In this document: piece after piece, positions 47,817 through 56,515 of the stretch
How the letters are laid out: the number at the start of each line of letters is the position of its first letter
How positions within the stretch are numbered: the first letter of the stretch is position 1
Origin: 0-14-0-80-60-11 sp049322355
Lineage (GTDB): Bacteria > Desulfobacterota > Desulfobaccia > Desulfobaccales > 0-14-0-80-60-11
DNA length: 64,000 nt
Assembly: GCA_049322355.1 (NCBI GenBank)
Contig: JBMORG010000010.1
Span: 310,001 to 374,000 of the forward strand
Direction of reading: 5' to 3'
Made by a program: the position numbers and the translations under genes
The notes under the pieces: generated by a model
Told to the model about the DNA's origin: nothing
The model's input: the letters and a program-made list of their open reading frames with translations, nothing else
The model's database searches: none

Positions 47817-49031
47817 ATGAACCCGAAAAGTTCCACCCCAGTCTTCTGGGCCCGCGTGATTGCCGGTCTCCTGATCGTCCAAGTCATCTTTACTGCCTGG
47901 CCGCTCAGGGCGGCCCAGGAAATCCGCCTGGGGGAAATTAATCCTCTTTCCGGCCATCTGGCTAAACACGGCTTGGAAATCCATCAGGGTATTCTCTATG
48001 CGGTGGAGGAAGCCAACGCCCAGGGCGGAATCGCGGGAAACCCTGTAAAACTTCTCAGCCGGGATGACCAGAGCAAACCGGACGTCGCGGTCAACCAGGC
48101 TCAGAACTTGATTTTTCGGGGAAAAGTGACCGGTTTGGTGGGCGGCTACGTGGATTCGCTGGTGGGTCCCATCAGTCAGCAGGCTGCCAGGCACAAAGTG
48201 CCTTATGTAGCTTCGGCCAGCCTCCAGCAGGCTTTCACGGCCAACAAAAACCCTTACTTCTTTCGTGTTTCCCGCCTGGAAGGCATAGTTCAACCTTTGT
48301 GCCAGTTTTTAGCCCATACCCTGAAAACCCGACGGGTCGCCATACTCCATGCCGCCTCCCCAGGGGCGACAGAGTTTGCGGATAACGTCCGGGGTAGCCT
48401 GCAGCCATTGGGGATTGACATTGTTCTCCAAGAAAAGTTCCGCCCGGGCTGGCCGGACTTTTCCGTGTTTCTCCTCAAGTTGCCTCCGGCCCAGGTTGAG
48501 GTGCTGATCAGCGGCGGCTTTTATGCCGACAACCTGATCATGGCGCGGCAGTTGCGAGAGCGGCCTTTGGGGGTCAAGGCCTTTATCGCTCCTTGGGGAG
48601 TGGCCTACCAGAGTTTTATTGACGAGGTGGGGCAGGCTTCAGAGGGGCTTTTCGGGACCTGTGCCTGGGCTCCTGGCATTACTCAACCCGGTACTGAAAA
48701 GGCATCCCAGGCCTTTGTAGAAGGGTTTGTCAAAAAACTCGGCAAGGAACCCAACACCACAACCATGCACGGGTACACCTCCGCCCGGGCTTTATTGGCT
48801 GCCATCGAAAAGGTTCTTAGGGAAGGGGGGCAACCCACCGGGGAGGCCGTCAGCAAGGCTCTGGCCAGCCTTGACCTCCAGTTGCCCATGGAGAGGTTGA
48901 CCTTTGATGAACATGGCGACCCCCAACATTATCAGCATGTCATTGTCCAGATTCAAAAGCAGCGGCTGGTGGCAGTGTACCCCCCCCAGCGGGCCACGGG
49001 CCGGGTCGACTTCAACTTGGCAGGGCGCTAG
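47817..49031 (+). CDS. livK: Branched-chain amino acid-type ABC substrate-binding protein
   Basis: 404 residues. Signal peptide MNPK...LLIVQVIFTAWPLRA, cleaved near residue 32, then a type I periplasmic-binding fold of the LivJ/LivK family: IRLGEINPLSGHLAKHGLEIHQGILYAVEEANAQGGIAG, KLLSRDDQSKPDVAVNQAQNLI and VTGLVGGYVDSLVGPISQQAA. It is first in livKHMGF on the plus strand. The ligand could be a branched-chain amino acid, another amino acid, urea or an aromatic acid; sequence alone does not say. Confidence 0.88.
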   Translation: MNPKSSTPVFWARVIAGLLIVQVIFTAWPLRAAQEIRLGEINPLSGHLAKHGLEIHQGILYAVEEANAQGGIAGNPVKLLSRDDQSKPDVAVNQAQNLIFRGKVTGLVGGYVDSLVGPISQQAARHKVPYVASASLQQAFTANKNPYFFRVSRLEGIVQPLCQFLAHTLKTRRVAILHAASPGATEFADNVRGSLQPLGIDIVLQEKFRPGWPDFSVFLLKLPPAQVEVLISGGFYADNLIMARQLRERPLGVKAFIAPWGVAYQSFIDEVGQASEGLFGTCAWAPGITQPGTEKASQAFVEGFVKKLGKEPNTTTMHGYTSARALLAAIEKVLREGGQPTGEAVSKALASLDLQLPMERLTFDEHGDPQHYQHVIVQIQKQRLVAVYPPQRATGRVDFNLAGR

Positions 49032-49151
49032 AAGCGGATATTATAGGGACCAAAGAACTGATGCCATTCTTTTAATCTTTATCCCTGGTTTTACCGTCCC
49101 TCGACCTATCCCGCCAACAATGTTAGTCTCATTTACAAGGAGCTTGTGACC

Positions 49152-50015
49152 ATGTGGGTTGGGGTCCCCATCATCTTTGCCGGCTTTTCCCTGGGTTCTT
49201 TTTATGCCCTCATAGCCCTGGGTTTTTCCCTGATCCTGGGCATCGCCCGGGCTTTCAATCTGGCCCACGGAGAGATGATCGTGCTCTCGGGCTATCTCGC
49301 TTTTGGGTTGTGGCAGTATTTCCAGGTTCCCTTTTTCTGGATCTTGCCTATCTGCGCCTTAACTCTGTTGTGGTTAACGATTCCCTTGCACTACCTGCTC
49401 CATCGGCTGCCGGAACCTTATGGCTTGAATACCCTGATGGTGACTTTGGGTCTGGCTCTACTGCTGCAAGCTCTTTTGCTGGCTTGGTTTGGCGCCGACT
49501 ACCGACTAATGCAGTTAGATTGGCCTGCAGTGACTCTCCCCGGGTTGGGCTTTGCTTTCCCCCTACGTCAAGGGGTGCTCATTATCCTGGCACTCCTGGT
49601 CACCGGGGCGATCTATGTGGTGCTGCATCATACCTTTTTGGGTAAAGCCCTGCGAGCCACTATCCAGGACCGAGAGGCGGCCCAGATGGCCGGGATCAAT
49701 GTCAACCGGATGACGCTGGTCACCTTTGGCTTGGGAGGCCTGCTCATCGGCCTGGCCGGCCCGCTCTTTGCGCAAAATATGTACCTCTATCCTGCGGCCG
49801 GCATTGAGGCGACCATGATAGCCATCGTCGTCACCATTTTTGCCGGTCTGGGCCGGATTCGGACCATTCTTTTGGGGGGCTGGCTGCTGGGCCTCACGCA
49901 GTCGGCCGCGGTCTTTACTCTGGGCAGCAAATGGCGGGAACTGGTCAGTGCCGTCCTGCTCATCCTACTGCTCTACTTCCGTCCGGAGGGAATATCACTG
50001 AAGAAAGAGAGTTGA
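49152..50015 (+). CDS. livH: Branched-chain amino acid-type ABC permease LivH
   Basis: 287 residues from ATG 49152, 9 bases after AAGGAG (a GTG six bases earlier is too close). Polytopic: GFSLGSFYALIALGFSLILGIARAFNLAHGEMIVLSGYLAF is the family opening. The cytoplasmic coupling loop is RATIQDREAAQMAGINVNRMTLVTFGLGGLLIGLAG. It pairs with LivM. Confidence 0.9.
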   Translation: MWVGVPIIFAGFSLGSFYALIALGFSLILGIARAFNLAHGEMIVLSGYLAFGLWQYFQVPFFWILPICALTLLWLTIPLHYLLHRLPEPYGLNTLMVTLGLALLLQALLLAWFGADYRLMQLDWPAVTLPGLGFAFPLRQGVLIILALLVTGAIYVVLHHTFLGKALRATIQDREAAQMAGINVNRMTLVTFGLGGLLIGLAGPLFAQNMYLYPAAGIEATMIAIVVTIFAGLGRIRTILLGGWLLGLTQSAAVFTLGSKWRELVSAVLLILLLYFRPEGISLKKES

Positions 50016-50050
50016 GCGAGGTCTGATGATATATATTCGGAATTGCATTA

Positions 50051-50090
50051 AAAGTCTCCCTTTGGAAAAGGGGGTTTAGGGGTAGTTAAG
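50051..50090. repeat. Half-length relative of the 101-bp inverted repeat
   Basis: AAAGTCTCCCTTTGGAAAAG then GGGGTTTAGGGGTAGTTAA resembles the left arm of 40898-40998. It has no right arm and lies between livH and livM. Confidence 0.5.
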
Positions 50091-50112
50091 CACTAACTAT
50101 CGGAAGAAAATT

Positions 50113-51099
50113 TTGGCAAACGTTATAGTATTTATGGGTAAATTACAGACATCGTTCATTTCCACCGCAGCCGGGATCTTGCTCCTGGTCACCTGGCCAT
50201 TAGTTTTCCGGGAGGCTACCCAGTTCTATCAGGTGCTGGGTATTACCTGTCTTTATGCCACCCTGGCTCTGGCCTGGAATATTTATGCCCTCTCCGGGGC
50301 CGTGTCCCTGGGACACGCGGCCTTTTTCGGTCTGGGAGCTTATGCTTCGGCCCTCTTTAACCACTATTACCATTGGTCCCCCCTTTTGACCATTCCATTG
50401 GGGGGCCTGGCCAGCGTGGCCTTTGCGGTTTTCTGGAGCTGGGGTTTTAAGAGGCTCCGGGGCGTTTACCTAGGTTTGGCATCCCTGGCGGCCATGGAAA
50501 TTCCCAAAACCATAGTGGATAATTGGGACCGTTTCACTTATGGATCTGTGGGGCTAGTGGGCCTGACCCCCCTGCCCACCTTGTCCCTGGGGGGTCTCGA
50601 AGTGGATTTTGGCCTGAATATAAAGGCCCAATACTACTTACTGTTGGGCATTATGCTCTTGGCGGTAATGATTCATCGGGAGTGCATCCGCTCCAGGTGG
50701 GGGTGGGCCTTAAGAGCCCTCCGGGAAAACGAAACCGCTGCCTCCACACTGGGCATTGCGGCTAACCCGGAGAGGGTCAAGGCCTTAATGCTCAGCTCAT
50801 ATTTATCGGGAATCGCCGGCGCTCTTTATGCCCATATCATGGGCCTGGTGGAGCCGGCTCTGGTTTTTAACCTGCATCTGTCTGTCTTACCGTTGATTTT
50901 CAGTATCTTTGGTGGTTCATTAAGGGTTTTGGGGCCGGTCCTGGGAGCGTTCATCCTCTATCCTTTGGAACAGCTCGTCCTCCTGCCCTTGTTTCCGATG
51001 GGGCATTCTGCAGTATACGGACTGGTCATTATTCTGACGATTTTCTTTTTTCCCAAGGGAATTGCCGCATGGCTGACGCCAGCCCCAAGATCTGTTTAG
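50113..51099 (+). CDS. livM: Branched-chain amino acid-type ABC permease LivM
   Basis: 328 residues if TTG 50113 is the start (GGAAG 6 bases upstream); ATG 50134 is the alternative. Family segments: YALSGAVSLGHAAFFGLGAYASALF and RALRENETAASTLGIAANPERVKALMLSSYLSGIAGALYAH (ATPase-coupling loop), plus FSIFGGSLRVLGPVLGAFI. It overlaps livG by 31 bases. Confidence 0.88.
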   Translation: MANVIVFMGKLQTSFISTAAGILLLVTWPLVFREATQFYQVLGITCLYATLALAWNIYALSGAVSLGHAAFFGLGAYASALFNHYYHWSPLLTIPLGGLASVAFAVFWSWGFKRLRGVYLGLASLAAMEIPKTIVDNWDRFTYGSVGLVGLTPLPTLSLGGLEVDFGLNIKAQYYLLLGIMLLAVMIHRECIRSRWGWALRALRENETAASTLGIAANPERVKALMLSSYLSGIAGALYAHIMGLVEPALVFNLHLSVLPLIFSIFGGSLRVLGPVLGAFILYPLEQLVLLPLFPMGHSAVYGLVIILTIFFFPKGIAAWLTPAPRSV

Positions 51100-51836
51100 C
51101 TGTTCTGCAGATCAAAAAATTTTTTGGGGACCAAGCCGTTCTAAGGGAAGTCTCATTTTCCTTGCCAGAAGGCGAGATTTTGGGCCTCATCGGCCCCAAC
51201 GGCGCCGGCAAAACTACCCTTTTCAATATCATCAGCGGATGGCAGAAACCTGACTCCGGGAGCGTGGTCTTTTTCGGTCAAGAGACTACTGGCTGGGCGC
51301 CGGACCGCTTGAGCCGGGCCGGATTGGCCAGGACCTTCCAGGCCCCCCAAATTTTTCCGGAAATGAGCGCCTTGGAAAACGTTCTTATGGGGGCCTGGCT
51401 GAGACGGGAATCGCATCCTGCGCTCCCCCAGGCCTATGAAGAGGCCGACCATTGGCTTTCTCTGGTAGGACTGATGGATAAGCGCCATACCAGGGCCAGA
51501 GATTTGCCCTTACCGCAGCAACGTCTGGTGGAATTAGCCCGGGCTCTGGCCACCCGGCCGCGGCTGCTGCTCCTGGACGAGATTGCTGCGGGCTTTAGTC
51601 AAGGCGCCATCAATCGTCTGGCGACCGGGATTCTCAAGTTGAGGGACCAGGGGCTTACCCTTCTACTCACCGACCACCTGTTCACCCTGCTGGAGGCGGT
51701 GACCGACCGGGTCCTGGCCCTGGACCGGGGCGAGATCATTGCCCAAGGGCCGCCTTCAGCTTTAATCCACCACCCGGAAGTGGTGTCCGCTTATCTGGGG
51801 ACGCGATACGAGGCAAACGCCGACGGAGGCGCCTGA
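51069..51836 (+). CDS. livG: ABC ATPase LivG, altered signature motif
   Basis: 255 residues. Walker A GLIGPNGAGKTTLFNIISG, LivG-specific ARTFQAPQIFPEMSALENVL, Walker B LLLLDEIAAGF and an H-loop His (LLTDHLF) are present. The ABC signature is LPLPQQRLVELARAL where LivG usually has LSYGQQR. It overlaps livM upstream and abuts livF downstream (TGATG). The changed signature should weaken the ATP site formed with LivF's Walker A. Confidence 0.9.
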   Translation: MADASPKICLAVLQIKKFFGDQAVLREVSFSLPEGEILGLIGPNGAGKTTLFNIISGWQKPDSGSVVFFGQETTGWAPDRLSRAGLARTFQAPQIFPEMSALENVLMGAWLRRESHPALPQAYEEADHWLSLVGLMDKRHTRARDLPLPQQRLVELARALATRPRLLLLDEIAAGFSQGAINRLATGILKLRDQGLTLLLTDHLFTLLEAVTDRVLALDRGEIIAQGPPSALIHHPEVVSAYLGTRYEANADGGA

Positions 51837-52561
51837 TGCAAGCTGGCACTAATACTCTGCCCCTCCTTGATGTGCAGCATCTCTCGGTCTCCTTGCAGGA
51901 TAAACAGGTTCTGAAGGATTTGGACTTTACCTGCTCGGCCCACCAGATAGTGGCCATCGTCGGTATCGAGGGCGCCGGCAAAACCACCCTTTTGAAAGCC
52001 CTCGGGGGCTTGCAGCGGCCGGTGGCCGGCCGTATCTGGTTTGAGGGTGAGTCTGTGGAGGCCTTGTCGGCCTGGGAAATGGTGCGCCGGGGGGTGGTTT
52101 ATGTGCCTGAGGGCATGCGCGTCTTCCCCGGGATGACCGTTCTGGAAAACCTGGAAGTAGGGGCGTATTTGGTGCGCCCGCATCTCAAAGCCAACCTGGA
52201 CAAAGTTTGCCAAATCTTCCCGGAACTCAAGGATCGGCTGGAGGCCTCGGCCGGCATTTTGAGCGGCGGCCAGCAGCGCATGGTTACCCTGGCCCGGGGT
52301 CTCATGGCGGCGCCCCGTCTCCTCATGCTGGACGAACCTTTCATGGGGTTGAGCCCCAAGCTGGTGCAGAGGTTTTGCAACTCTTTCCGGGACTTGAGGC
52401 AGGCCGGCGTCACCCTATTGATTTCCGGGCAACTCATGCAGCGGGTTTTGAACGTGGCGGAGAAAGCCTATGTCCTGGAAAAAGGCTGCATTACCCGCTC
52501 CGGGACCGGTCCCCATCTGCTGCAAGACCCGCATTTGCAGGAGATCATACTTCCGTTGTAA
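51836..52561 (+). CDS. livF: ABC ATPase LivF
   Basis: 241 residues. Walker A VGIEGAGKTTLLKALGG, LivF marker VYVPEGMRVFPGMTVLENL, intact signature ILSGGQQRMVTLARGL and Walker B LLMLDEPFMGLSP. The H-loop His is Gln (LLISGQLMQ), which is usual for LivF. The start overlaps the livG stop. It is the last gene of the operon, about 110 bases before the attachment site of the integrated element. Confidence 0.9.
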   Translation: MQAGTNTLPLLDVQHLSVSLQDKQVLKDLDFTCSAHQIVAIVGIEGAGKTTLLKALGGLQRPVAGRIWFEGESVEALSAWEMVRRGVVYVPEGMRVFPGMTVLENLEVGAYLVRPHLKANLDKVCQIFPELKDRLEASAGILSGGQQRMVTLARGLMAAPRLLMLDEPFMGLSPKLVQRFCNSFRDLRQAGVTLLISGQLMQRVLNVAEKAYVLEKGCITRSGTGPHLLQDPHLQEIILPL

Positions 52562-52668
52562 GGATTGCTGCCGGACTAGCCCCTGGGATTTTTCTTGAAG
52601 GCAAAGCGGGCACAGGATATGAAAATATGAGAAATTGGGCTAATTGGATTAACCTATCGCTATTATTG

Positions 52669-52712
52669 GTGCCCCCGGCCAGACTCGAACTGGCGACACA
52701 GGGATTAGGAAT
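52669..52712. repeat. Attachment site, 44-bp direct repeat of the tRNA-Arg 3' half
   Basis: These 44 bases are identical to 61749-61792, the 3' part of tRNA-Arg(CCU) from the anticodon loop to one base past the discriminator. The match breaks at both sides exactly. This is the attachment duplicate created by integration of the element. Confidence 0.92.
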
Positions 52713-52781
52713 AATCTAAAAATAAAATGATTCCAATAGTTTCAACTAATTAGGTCGGCAAAATGTGCCATAATGGGGCCT

Positions 52782-53945
52782 TTAGTGACAGGGTGATACA
52801 CCCTCCACGCACCCGCTTTTATGTTCTGAAGTATTTAAAAATACAGCATCTAACCGCTCTACAGCTTCCCGGTTTTTCTCAGGCTCAAGGTGTCCATAAA
52901 TATCAACCGTGATCTGGATTGAGTGGTGACCAAGCCAATCGCGGATATAGGCCAGGCTTTCCCCGTTTTGGATGAGCAGGCTTGCAAAGGTGTGGCGTAG
53001 ATCGTGAATCCTGATATGCCTTAAGCCAGCTTTTTCCAGGGCTGGATAAAAAACGCGCCGGCGCAAGTTGCCATCATTCATGATCTTGCCGGCCTCGTTC
53101 ACAAAAACGAGGTCGGGAACCTTCCCCCACCCCCGGCGCAAAGCCTGCACCTTACGGTCAGACCGCAAACTCTCAAGGGTTGTTATCAGACTGTCGCTCA
53201 TAGGTACTCGCCGGGGTTTGCCACTTTTCGGGGTTTCTATCTTGCCTTCCACATAAGCCCTTTGTACTTCGATAAACTTCCCGTGAAAGTCAATATCCCC
53301 CCACTCAAGGGCCAGCAGCTCCCCTAAGCGCATTCCAGTGCTTAGGGCGCACAGGAAAAAGGGGTAATGGCCTGGGTAATGCTCTTGCACACTGGCAAGA
53401 AATGCCTGGGTTTCCTCCCTTGAAAGTGGCTTGATGGTTTTCTCCCGCCGCTTATCCCTGATAAAGTTCTTTCCCAAACGGATCGCCGGGTTTAAGGGAA
53501 TCTTGTCATCGTCAAAAGCATGGGAAAAAATCACCGAAATTAGGGCCTTGATTCGGGTTACGGTCGCCGGGGTCTTGCAAGTTAACAGCTTGGCGGAAAT
53601 CAAGTCTCTTAGGTCGGCTTTAGTTATCTGGTCTAAGGGACTGTCGGCCAGGCTCGTTAAATGGTTCTTCAAGATGGATTCATACCCCTTGCGAGTTGAG
53701 GGTTTGAGCGAAATTTCCCCATAACGGTTAAGCCATTGCCGGGCATAATTCCCAAAGGTTGGGACTTGTTTAGGCGGGTCCATTGAGTAATTACCGGCCG
53801 CCAACTGTAATTGAATCTGGGCCGCCAGGCGCTCCGCCGCCCACTTATCCCCCACCATGATTGATTTTCGCTTCTTTTGATGGCAGATAAAGACCCACCA
53901 GGGCTTGCCTTTGCCCTTTTCCTTTTGCCGCACAGTTACACCCAT
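52782..53945 (-). CDS. int: Tyrosine recombinase (integrase)
   Basis: 387 residues. N-terminal arm-binding-like region (MGVTVRQKEKGKGKPWWVF), SAM-like core-binding domain at about 65-165, and catalytic domain at about 180-365 with ALSTGMRLGELLALEW (Arg), HDLRHTFASLL (His-x-x-Arg) and LGHHSIQITVDIYGH (His and Tyr nucleophile). All catalytic residues are present. It lies 70 bases from the left attachment repeat and is the last gene of the element's minus-strand run; a GC-rich hairpin precedes its ribosome site. Confidence 0.95.
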   Translation of the reverse strand: MGVTVRQKEKGKGKPWWVFICHQKKRKSIMVGDKWAAERLAAQIQLQLAAGNYSMDPPKQVPTFGNYARQWLNRYGEISLKPSTRKGYESILKNHLTSLADSPLDQITKADLRDLISAKLLTCKTPATVTRIKALISVIFSHAFDDDKIPLNPAIRLGKNFIRDKRREKTIKPLSREETQAFLASVQEHYPGHYPFFLCALSTGMRLGELLALEWGDIDFHGKFIEVQRAYVEGKIETPKSGKPRRVPMSDSLITTLESLRSDRKVQALRRGWGKVPDLVFVNEAGKIMNDGNLRRRVFYPALEKAGLRHIRIHDLRHTFASLLIQNGESLAYIRDWLGHHSIQITVDIYGHLEPEKNREAVERLDAVFLNTSEHKSGCVEGVSPCH

Positions 53946-53964
53946 AATGTACCTCCCAATGGTA

Positions 53965-53984
53965 GGCAGGGCCTAAGCCCTGCC
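53965..53984. promoter_or_regulatory. GC-rich hairpin in the integrase leader
   Basis: A perfect 8-bp stem GGCAGGGC / GCCCTGCC with a 4-base loop, 19 bases before the integrase ATG. There is no T-run, so it is more likely a translational or transcript-stability element than a terminator. Confidence 0.4.
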
Positions 53985-53997
53985 CCCGGTTCTTGTT

Positions 53998-54336
53998 TTA
54001 CCCGTGGTAAATGCGTTCCTCTTTCTCAAGGTGGGCCACCAGGTCACGGGCCGCCCGGTATTCATCTCCAGTCAAACCCACCTCTGGCAAGCTTATTAGT
54101 TTTTCCCAATTTTCGGTCAACCATTCTCTTGTACCCAAGAATTGATCACAAGTGGGCTCCCCCTCATGCCGCCCTAAGAGAAAGCCGTCTGAGGTGACAA
54201 CCAACTCCACTATGCGGGGCTCGGTAATGCGGATTTTCAAGAGACATCCCACCACCGCTGCAAACTGTGAGCTCATGTTTGGGAATTTCTGGGGGTCAAG
54301 TTTATCTCGCAAGGAAGTGAGAAGATCATCATTCAT
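53998..54336 (-). CDS. Element protein of unknown function (112 aa)
   Basis: 112 residues, mixed composition (SSQFAAVVGCLLKIRITEPRIVELVVTSDGFLLGR; TGDEYRAARDLVAHLEKEERI). Its start overlaps the upstream gene by 4 bases, so the two are coupled. No recognised motif. Confidence 0.6.
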   Translation of the reverse strand: MNDDLLTSLRDKLDPQKFPNMSSQFAAVVGCLLKIRITEPRIVELVVTSDGFLLGRHEGEPTCDQFLGTREWLTENWEKLISLPEVGLTGDEYRAARDLVAHLEKEERIYHG

Positions 54337-54836
54337 GTCGTTGTCTCCCTTGCAAGCGCCCGCTTGCGGGCCTCTACCATTGCCGGGGTGATCCTATCCA
54401 CCACGTCAAGCTGATAGCCGATCTTCTCAAGTTCGGCCTTGAGGTCTGCAAACTCGCCAGGGCTTGCCGGGGTAGTCCTACCGATACAGAGGTGGTAATC
54501 CGCCGCCCCGTACTGGCCTTTGTGTTCATAGCTCTTGCAATGGTGGCCTTGAATGTCCGCCTGTATCTCTGGAAATAATGCCAAGACCCTGCCGTCTTGC
54601 TTGCGCCACTTCCTGAAAATCACTTTAGTCCGTTCCTCTGCCATGGCTTGGCCTAAAAACCTTTCTACCATTTTTTTGTCGAGCGTTTCTCCGGTCCTTA
54701 GAACTTGGGTATAAATCAAATTTGTCAAAACCGCCGATTGGTATGCAGTAAGCTTCAACCGCCATTTGTCTGAAAACATACGAATCTCGGTGAGCACTGC
54801 TTGTAAGAGGATTATGTTAAACTTATCCTGAGTCAT
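54333..54836 (-). CDS. Element protein of unknown function (167 aa)
   Basis: 167 residues, mainly helical in the first half (FNIILLQAVLTEIRMFSDKW; MVERFLGQAMAEERTKVIFRKW), with a CHCK-like stretch absent but HHCKSYEHKGQYGAADYHLC in the middle. It starts just after a branched terminator-like structure (54848-54919), with GGAGGTG before the ATG. Function unknown. Confidence 0.6.
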   Translation of the reverse strand: MTQDKFNIILLQAVLTEIRMFSDKWRLKLTAYQSAVLTNLIYTQVLRTGETLDKKMVERFLGQAMAEERTKVIFRKWRKQDGRVLALFPEIQADIQGHHCKSYEHKGQYGAADYHLCIGRTTPASPGEFADLKAELEKIGYQLDVVDRITPAMVEARKRALARETTT

Positions 54837-54847
54837 ATCACACCTCC

Positions 54848-54919
54848 AAAAAGAAAACCCCGAGTGCTGTCAAGGCCCTAAACAGACCCCCCGGCCCTCA
54901 CGGGTCCGGGACACTCGGG
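54848..54919 (-). terminator. Branched terminator or leader structure
   Basis: On the minus strand an outer stem CCCGAGTG / CACTCGGG (plus 54912-54919 and 54858-54866) encloses a GC-rich segment and is followed by TTTTCTTTTT. It lies between the zinc-ribbon gene and the 167-residue gene and could end the upstream (terminase) transcript. Confidence 0.55.
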
Positions 54920-54987
54920 AAATTGATTGTCAGAAAATAAAAATGGCCACATGCCGGGGGGCCTCCCGGTTTAGGTTTTTGACATTA

Positions 54988-55164
54988 TCACCTTGCCACA
55001 ATGGGTGGGAGTCTGTCAAGATATTTTTGTGCTTTTTCATCTCCTTCCTGGGCATAAACTCGAATCAGGCAAAAATAGCAGTAGTATTTTTCCTTGTGCC
55101 GAAATAAATATTTAAATTCAAGGGCTTCCCTGCAGCGATTACAATAGCCTTTTCTATAGAACAT
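54988..55164 (-). CDS. Small zinc-ribbon protein of the element (58 aa)
   Basis: Start ATG 55164, stop 54988, with an AGGGGT-type site upstream. It carries two cysteine pairs, KGYCNRCRE and YYCYFCLIR, spaced as a zinc ribbon, in an otherwise charged protein. It is too short for routine ORF cut-offs but has a clean start, stop and motif. Possibly nucleic-acid binding. Confidence 0.65.
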   Translation of the reverse strand: MFYRKGYCNRCREALEFKYLFRHKEKYYCYFCLIRVYAQEGDEKAQKYLDRLPPIVAR

Positions 55165-55190
55165 GGCCTACCCCTACCTTACCCCTTGCC

Positions 55191-55649
55191 TCACCTAAAA
55201 TCGTCAAAAATCGGGTAGGTTTTCGGGGTCTGTATGTTAGCTTTTCGGTAGTGTTCAAGATTAGCTCTTCCCTGTTCGGCCAACCTCGCTTTATGCTCTG
55301 GCGAAAGTCGTTTCTTTTTCCTTGCCCCCGCCAAAGGCGCCACAGTATGAAATGCAGTTGGGGGAAAGAAGATTTCCGCTTCGCCGTTATAATGGAAGTC
55401 AGCTTTTACTCCGGGCATGTGACGTACGGCTTCATAAATCTCTCGGGCATTCTTGGGCCGGGATGTGGATAGCTTCAAGGCTGGCGGATTAAGAGAATAG
55501 AGACAGATACAAGCCCCGCCCTTGCAAGAAATCAGTTCATACCAAATCCGGTCGGGGTTGCGCACTTCAGGTTTTTCGTGTTTCCAGCATTCATCAAGCT
55601 CAATGCGGTAACGATCCCCAACGAAAGCGGTCAATTCATTCTTGGGCAT
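55191..55649 (-). CDS. Element protein of unknown function (152 aa)
   Basis: Start at ATG 55649 (GGGGTG upstream); an upstream in-frame GTG or ATG would extend it to 55742. It contains YRIELDECWKHEKPEVRNPDRIWYELISCKGG and a basic C-terminal part (GARKKKRLSPEHKARLAEQGRANLEHYRK). It may contact DNA. No family recognised. Confidence 0.55.
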   Translation of the reverse strand: MPKNELTAFVGDRYRIELDECWKHEKPEVRNPDRIWYELISCKGGACICLYSLNPPALKLSTSRPKNAREIYEAVRHMPGVKADFHYNGEAEIFFPPTAFHTVAPLAGARKKKRLSPEHKARLAEQGRANLEHYRKANIQTPKTYPIFDDFR

Positions 55650-55799
55650 AATGCACCCCGGCATTAAAAGGGAATTGGCCTGATCTGGCTCAGGCCTGGC
55701 CCTGGTAGTGGGATTAATAATTACCTCTCCCCCACATCCCACCTTAAAGACTCCACGCTGGCCTTAGGAGCATGGGAAAGAGAGGCTATGAAAGATCTC

Positions 55800-56510
55800 T
55801 TAACCGCTTTTCCGGGGCCTGGGCGAAGTGTCCCCGGCCAAGCGAAAACCTAATTTTCTGAATGCTTCCCAAGCCGGGTCACTTTGATCTATGGCGTAAC
55901 CGTAAAAATCCACCGGCTTGTTATAAGGCGCGGCCACTTTGCGCCAGTGATCCACCACCTCTTGCCAGCGATCTTGGCCTGGTCGGGGGTGCCCTCTGTT
56001 GTCAAAAACCTTCCTGCTGTCAGGCCAACACTCTTTTTCAATTTTGGCCGTCAATGCCGCGATCTTCGCTTCCAAGTCTACTATTTGGGCCGCCTTTTCT
56101 TCTTGAGTTATTCCATCTGGCAACCCCTCAATAGCCGCGTCAATAATGTCGCCCGCCAAGATTGATGCAAAATCATGAGCCGCAGTATGCGCCAAGCCCA
56201 GAATAGACCCTCCTCCCCCTATCCATACCTGGGCAAAAACATGGGGGGTCAGGCCGGTTATCTCCTGCCTTTGAAATCGCGAGAGAACCGCCCGCACTTT
56301 CTCAATTCGCAGGGCCGTTATCTGATCCCCCATCCCCTTGAGTTCTTCAAGGATTTCCTTCTTTGCCTTGGGAAACTGTTGAACTCTCTGAATCTCTCTT
56401 TTAAGTTCATCAATTTCTTGTTGATATTTTTGGCCCTTTAAATATACGTCAACCCAGGTGTAATTACGCAGGTCAACCCCATCCCCTATTCTATAGCCGT
56501 TCATATCCAA
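55800..56510 (-). CDS. Coiled-coil protein next to the terminase gene (236 aa)
   Basis: 236 residues. A coiled-coil region at about 30-85 (YQQEIDELKREIQRVQQFPKAKKEILEELKGMGDQI), then a Gly-rich stretch (WIGGGGSILGLAHTAAHDFAS) and another helix (AAQIVDLEAKIAALTAKIEKE). It begins 5 bases after the terminase stop. It may be a terminase partner or scaffold; there is no portal motif. Confidence 0.6.
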   Translation of the reverse strand: MDMNGYRIGDGVDLRNYTWVDVYLKGQKYQQEIDELKREIQRVQQFPKAKKEILEELKGMGDQITALRIEKVRAVLSRFQRQEITGLTPHVFAQVWIGGGGSILGLAHTAAHDFASILAGDIIDAAIEGLPDGITQEEKAAQIVDLEAKIAALTAKIEKECWPDSRKVFDNRGHPRPGQDRWQEVVDHWRKVAAPYNKPVDFYGYAIDQSDPAWEAFRKLGFRLAGDTSPRPRKSG

Positions 56511-56515
56511 ACCTC

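Noticed and set aside
47682..48293. Minus-strand 203-codon frame opposite livK
   Set aside because: Antisense shadow of the livK gene, which has a signal peptide and a full binding-protein fold.
52785..52820. Third copy of the TGCACC repeat near the integrase end
   Set aside because: It matches only loosely and lies within integrase coding sequence.
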